NCBI GenBank assembly: GCA_018398585.1
Contig: JAGTTD010000001.1
Span: 15,316,501 to 15,380,500 of the forward strand
Direction: 5' to 3'
Origin: Simmondsia chinensis
Lineage: Eukaryota; Streptophyta; Magnoliopsida; Caryophyllales; Simmondsiaceae
Length of the DNA: 64,000 nt
Shown: in pieces, positions 61,470-64,000 of the stretch
Position numbering within the stretch: position 1 is the first letter of the stretch
Layout of the letters: every line of letters begins with the position of its first letter
Made by a program: the position numbers and the translations under genes
Notes under the pieces: model-generated
The model's database searches: none
Told to the model about the DNA's origin: nothing
Seen by the model: only the letters and a program-made list of their open reading frames with translations

Positions 61470-62640
61470 AAAATGATACTGGAGCTCAAAACCTCTAAGG
61501 GATCACCGCTATTATGGGCAAAGTAAGCATAAACACTGACAAAAGGAGGGAAAATACAACATAACAAAAGGGCAAGTCTCATCAGAAAAAACTTGAAAGT
61601 AATGTAATGGTAATTTAAGGGCACCGCCTGTCAACATCCCAAATAAGAAGGAAAATACAAATAAATTTCACCGCATGATACAGAACATGGTCCTAAAAAG
61701 ACCCAATCTCATACCCCTTAAAAACCATAAACCTATCCAAGGTCCCGTACACTTAAGTCGGCAAATGGGCAAGGCTACTCGCCTATTCCAAGCACACCAT
61801 GAATTATGAACTGTAACATTCTACAAAACCCATATGGAGGAAAAACATAAGAAAGCCAAACAAGAGTAGCCAACTGAGATAGAATATATTAAATATATAA
61901 TGAAAGTACAAAAGATCTCCGTACGGGAATTCAAACTTTACATTAATGAGAGCACATATCCATCTAGCTTTGTTATACTGGGTGGGGGATAATACAACAT
62001 AATTTACATATATTATATATTAGTGGGTCGAACACCGATAAAAGGAAATAAAGAGTTTGGAACGAACTTTCCTAGTAGTTAGGAAAAGTGCGGGACAGAC
62101 TCTTCCAAGAGATGACCCACTCCCCCCCGCGCGCCCACTAACGGCTTCAAAATGAAATAAGATACAAAAGGTACACATCATTGAAAGGAAATATAAAAGA
62201 GCCACAAGTAAGCTAGCCCACATCACTCCTCACTTGCCTTAGATATAACGCCATGCCCTCTCCTGGAGCTCTTACTAGCCGAGCCACCACTCGAAGTTTC
62301 CTCAAATTGTCACTTAACGGATTAAGATGAGAAAGTCGGCAAGTTAACCCTAGCTTCATCCTCCCTCTCCATGAAAAATTCCATATTATTAATGGATTCA
62401 AGAGAAGAATTCGAGTTAGTAGGAGGAGTAATAGGGTCATCCTCCTCAAAATGAAGAAGGAGACCTATCGGGTCGTACCAGTCAGCTATCAAGTCATGAA
62501 CCAGGTAGAGACTGTGTCATTCTTCAGTTAGAACATCCGTGTTCTCCACAAGGGGGAAGGTTAAAGCTAAAGGGATCGCCGCTTCCAAGGGTGTTACATC
62601 TAATAGGGCCAAAGGTGGAGCTTCTGCCTCACCTTACCCC
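61470..62640 (-). pseudogene. Possible ORF1 and 5' region of the second L1
   Basis: On minus at about 62440-62330 a frame reads NSSLESINNMEFFMEREDEARVN, a style seen at the end of plant L1 ORF1 proteins. It lies the expected distance upstream of the endonuclease. ORF1 would be the RNA-binding partner of ORF2. Only a short stretch is convincing. Confidence 0.4.
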
Positions 62641-62989
62641 CACCATAGTAGGGGGAGGAGGGGTAATATCAGTCGTAGCTCAGTCTTCGTCCTAGGTTTC
62701 AGTTTCATTAAGACTCCGTTTGTTTCGAAGGAAGTATTCTTCGCTTGAGAAATATTTTCTTTTGAAAAAGATTTTCCATGGAAAATGTAATTCCCATTGA
62801 GGTTATCCGTTGTTTGTTTCAATGAAAACATGTTCTCACCTTGTGATATTCCTTGTTTAAACATGTTCTCACCTTGTAACATTCCTTGTTTATTTTAAAT
62901 GAATCATCTTTTACCAATTATATTATATCTTGTCATATGACAATACAAGTAGCAATATAATATATTTGAAATTATCCAGACTTCATGTG
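62641..62989. other. MITE-like start, incomplete
   Basis: ACTCCGTTTGTTTCGAAGGA near 62712 followed by GATTTTCCATGGAAAATG resembles the terminal region of common plant MITEs. Related sequence (AAAGTATTTTCTAGAAAAAT) resumes at 63775 after the next MITE, so the element may be split and continue past the window end. A short internal duplication (ACATGTTCTCACCTTGTAAC-like) lies at 62828-62882. Confidence 0.35.
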
Positions 62990-63273
62990 GTTGTGAAGTT
63001 ATTACTACGGTACCTTGAGGTTTAAGTATTTATCACCTATCCTGACATTTCCATATATATAATAAGATACCTTGAAGTTTATTACTTAGGTACCGTATGT
63101 CAAAATTTGATGATTTTTATAATAATCTGACCAATTTTACATAAAAATGCTAATGTAATAAATAACTATGATAAGTTTTACAAGCCATGTCAATGTTTTC
63201 AGAAAATTATGATTGAAAGTTTATGGTATGTTGATGTAAACTATCCAAATATGGCTGAAATCTAATAAGGATA

Positions 63274-63526
63274 AGCAACATACCTAGTGCCCCAATAGCT
63301 CCCGCCTAAGCAGGGTCTAGGGGGAGGGGGGTGCGGATGTATGCAACCTTCCCCCTTTAGAGTACTATCTCTGAAGAGAGGCTATTTCCGAGTGCCTCCC
63401 AACTTAAGGGTGAGGACTTCCCATGAGGTCACCCATCCTTGTACTGCTCTCACCTAAGTACACTTAACTTCAGAGTTCTAATGGGATTCGGTGACGGCGT
63501 GTTGGTATCCTCTTTGGTACTCAAAT
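63274..63526 (-). mobile_element. Chimeric retroposon: 5S rRNA-like head joined to an RTE 3' tail
   Basis: A perfect 13-bp duplication TCTAATAAGGATA flanks the insert (63261-63273 and 63527-63539). Read on minus, the first ~110 bp follow plant 5S rRNA: ATACCAACAC, GAATCCCATTAGAACTC, GAAGTTAAGTGTACTT (A-box region), GTACAAGGATGGGTGACCTC (C-box region) and GGGAAGTCCTC. The remaining ~135 bp are the tail shared with the RTE copies of this window (GGAAATAGCCTCTCTTC, GAAGGTTGCATACATCC, CCTAGACCCTGCTTAGGCGGGAGC) and end near CACTAGGTATGTTGCT. Pol III could transcribe the internal promoter and the RTE enzyme could copy the RNA by its tail. This is the layout of a 5S-derived SINE. An alternative is a one-off template switch during RTE retrotransposition. 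Confidence 0.85.
63410..63520 (-). pseudogene. 5S rRNA-derived sequence within the chimeric insert
   Basis: Compared from memory with the plant 5S rRNA, most of the 119-nt molecule is present except the first ~10 and last ~10 bases. Changes are mainly C-to-T/G-to-A transitions, as in methylated repeats. It will not serve as ribosomal 5S RNA. Its promoter boxes are still readable. Confidence 0.8.
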
Positions 63527-63750
63527 TCTAATAAGGATACTTATATATTGTAGAAATCATGTACTATTTTAGCATTATTTATCAAAAATTTATCAAATTT
63601 CAATAAAAGACACTTGTTGATAAAATTTTAAAACTTTAGGGTAACTAAGAGATAAAATGTATAAACCTCAAGGTACCCCATTGTATGCATTAAAATATTA
63701 GGGTATCTAGGTGATAAATGGTCAAATGTTAGGGTACTTAAGTTATGATT

Positions 63751-64000
63751 TTTCTACAAAGCATATATCAAAAGAAAGTATTTTCTAGAAAAATATAATC
63801 TATAAATAATTGTTTGGTGCTTGGTTTGAGGTAAACATTATTTCCTAATAATAATTTCCATCATAGTGCAATTTGGTGAATATGTTTCAAATACTAAATA
63901 TCAATTAGGAATGAAAATCAAATGCAACCACATAATTCACTCTAGGATTTTGAGCTGACTGGTCATTTTCGCCCAGTTCTTGTCCTACAATATTACCACT
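63751..64000. other. AT-rich window end, no gene
   Basis: Possibly the continuation of the MITE-like sequence that starts near 62712. Nothing else seen. Confidence 0.3.

Larger units (their letters stand above)
62990..63750. mobile_element. MITE with imperfect long inverted repeats, split by the 5S-headed insert
   Basis: GGTACCTTGAGGTTT (63011-63025) has an exact inverted copy at 63664-63678. Surrounding TTTATCACCTA and GGGTATCTAGGTGATAAATG elements also pair across the element. It holds no coding sequence. Subtracting the 253-bp insert and one target copy leaves about 500 bp. Ends and TSD were not resolved. Confidence 0.55.

Noticed and set aside
63274..63526. Cassandra TRIM LTR as explanation for the 5S-like sequence
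   Set aside because: Cassandra carries 5S sequence inside LTRs with TG..CA ends and 5-bp TSDs. Here the unit has a 13-bp TSD, no LTR termini, and an RTE tail within the same TSD-bounded insert.

Overview
The window is plant nuclear DNA, most likely from a dicot, and consists almost entirely of transposable elements nested in one another. This rests on plant-type Ty1/copia and Tat-lineage Ty3/gypsy retrotransposons, CACTA (En/Spm) transposons, L1 and RTE LINEs, MITEs, and high AT content. I found no intact host gene. Nearly all coding regions are broken transposon genes, so several entries are pseudogenes read through stops and frameshifts.

Layout. 1-1569: 3' end of a Ty1/copia element (RT end, RNase H, 3' LTR). 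2007-8781: a whole but dead copia element with two LTRs and a TAAGG target duplication. 8890-9314: a long-TIR MITE. 9973-10980: a 5'-truncated RTE LINE with a 10-bp target duplication. 11152-11972: GC-rich MITE copies. 12676-15560: a decayed L1 LINE (minus) carrying an RTE 3' fragment. 16850-29133: a ~12.3-kb CACTA element with a TNP2 transposase gene and a second Transposase_24-type gene, both on minus and both damaged, plus several copies of a CT-rich repeat. 30070-30659: a Tourist-like MITE. 31111-32275: a six-unit tandem array. About 33190-54710: a decayed Tat-lineage Ty3/gypsy element (gag, PR, RT, RNase H, a second RNase H, INT, an antisense plant-mobile-domain ORF, and a 3' LTR start). 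It is interrupted by a hAT-like MITE (38262-38918) and by a 9.9-kb non-coding CACTA element (43649-53591). That CACTA itself holds a 2-kb solo LTR and an orphan end of a third CACTA family. 57000-62640: a second L1 LINE (minus) with endonuclease, RT, zinc-finger and RNase H remnants, split by an RTE insertion with a 17-bp duplication. 62990-63750: a MITE split by a 5S-rRNA-headed, RTE-tailed insertion.

The most noteworthy item is 63274-63526. It is a 253-bp insertion flanked by a 13-bp duplication. Read on minus, it starts with a 5S rRNA-like sequence including A-box-like and C-box-like promoter regions, and ends with the same 3' tail as the RTE LINE copies in this window. This is the architecture of a 5S-derived SINE that uses an RTE partner. 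Other points of interest are the antisense PMD ORF in the Tat element, a 38-bp RTE micro-insertion with its own target duplication, a repeat family with a conserved terminal hairpin inside the CACTA, and a telo-box plus GC-rich leader shared by the two CACTA elements.
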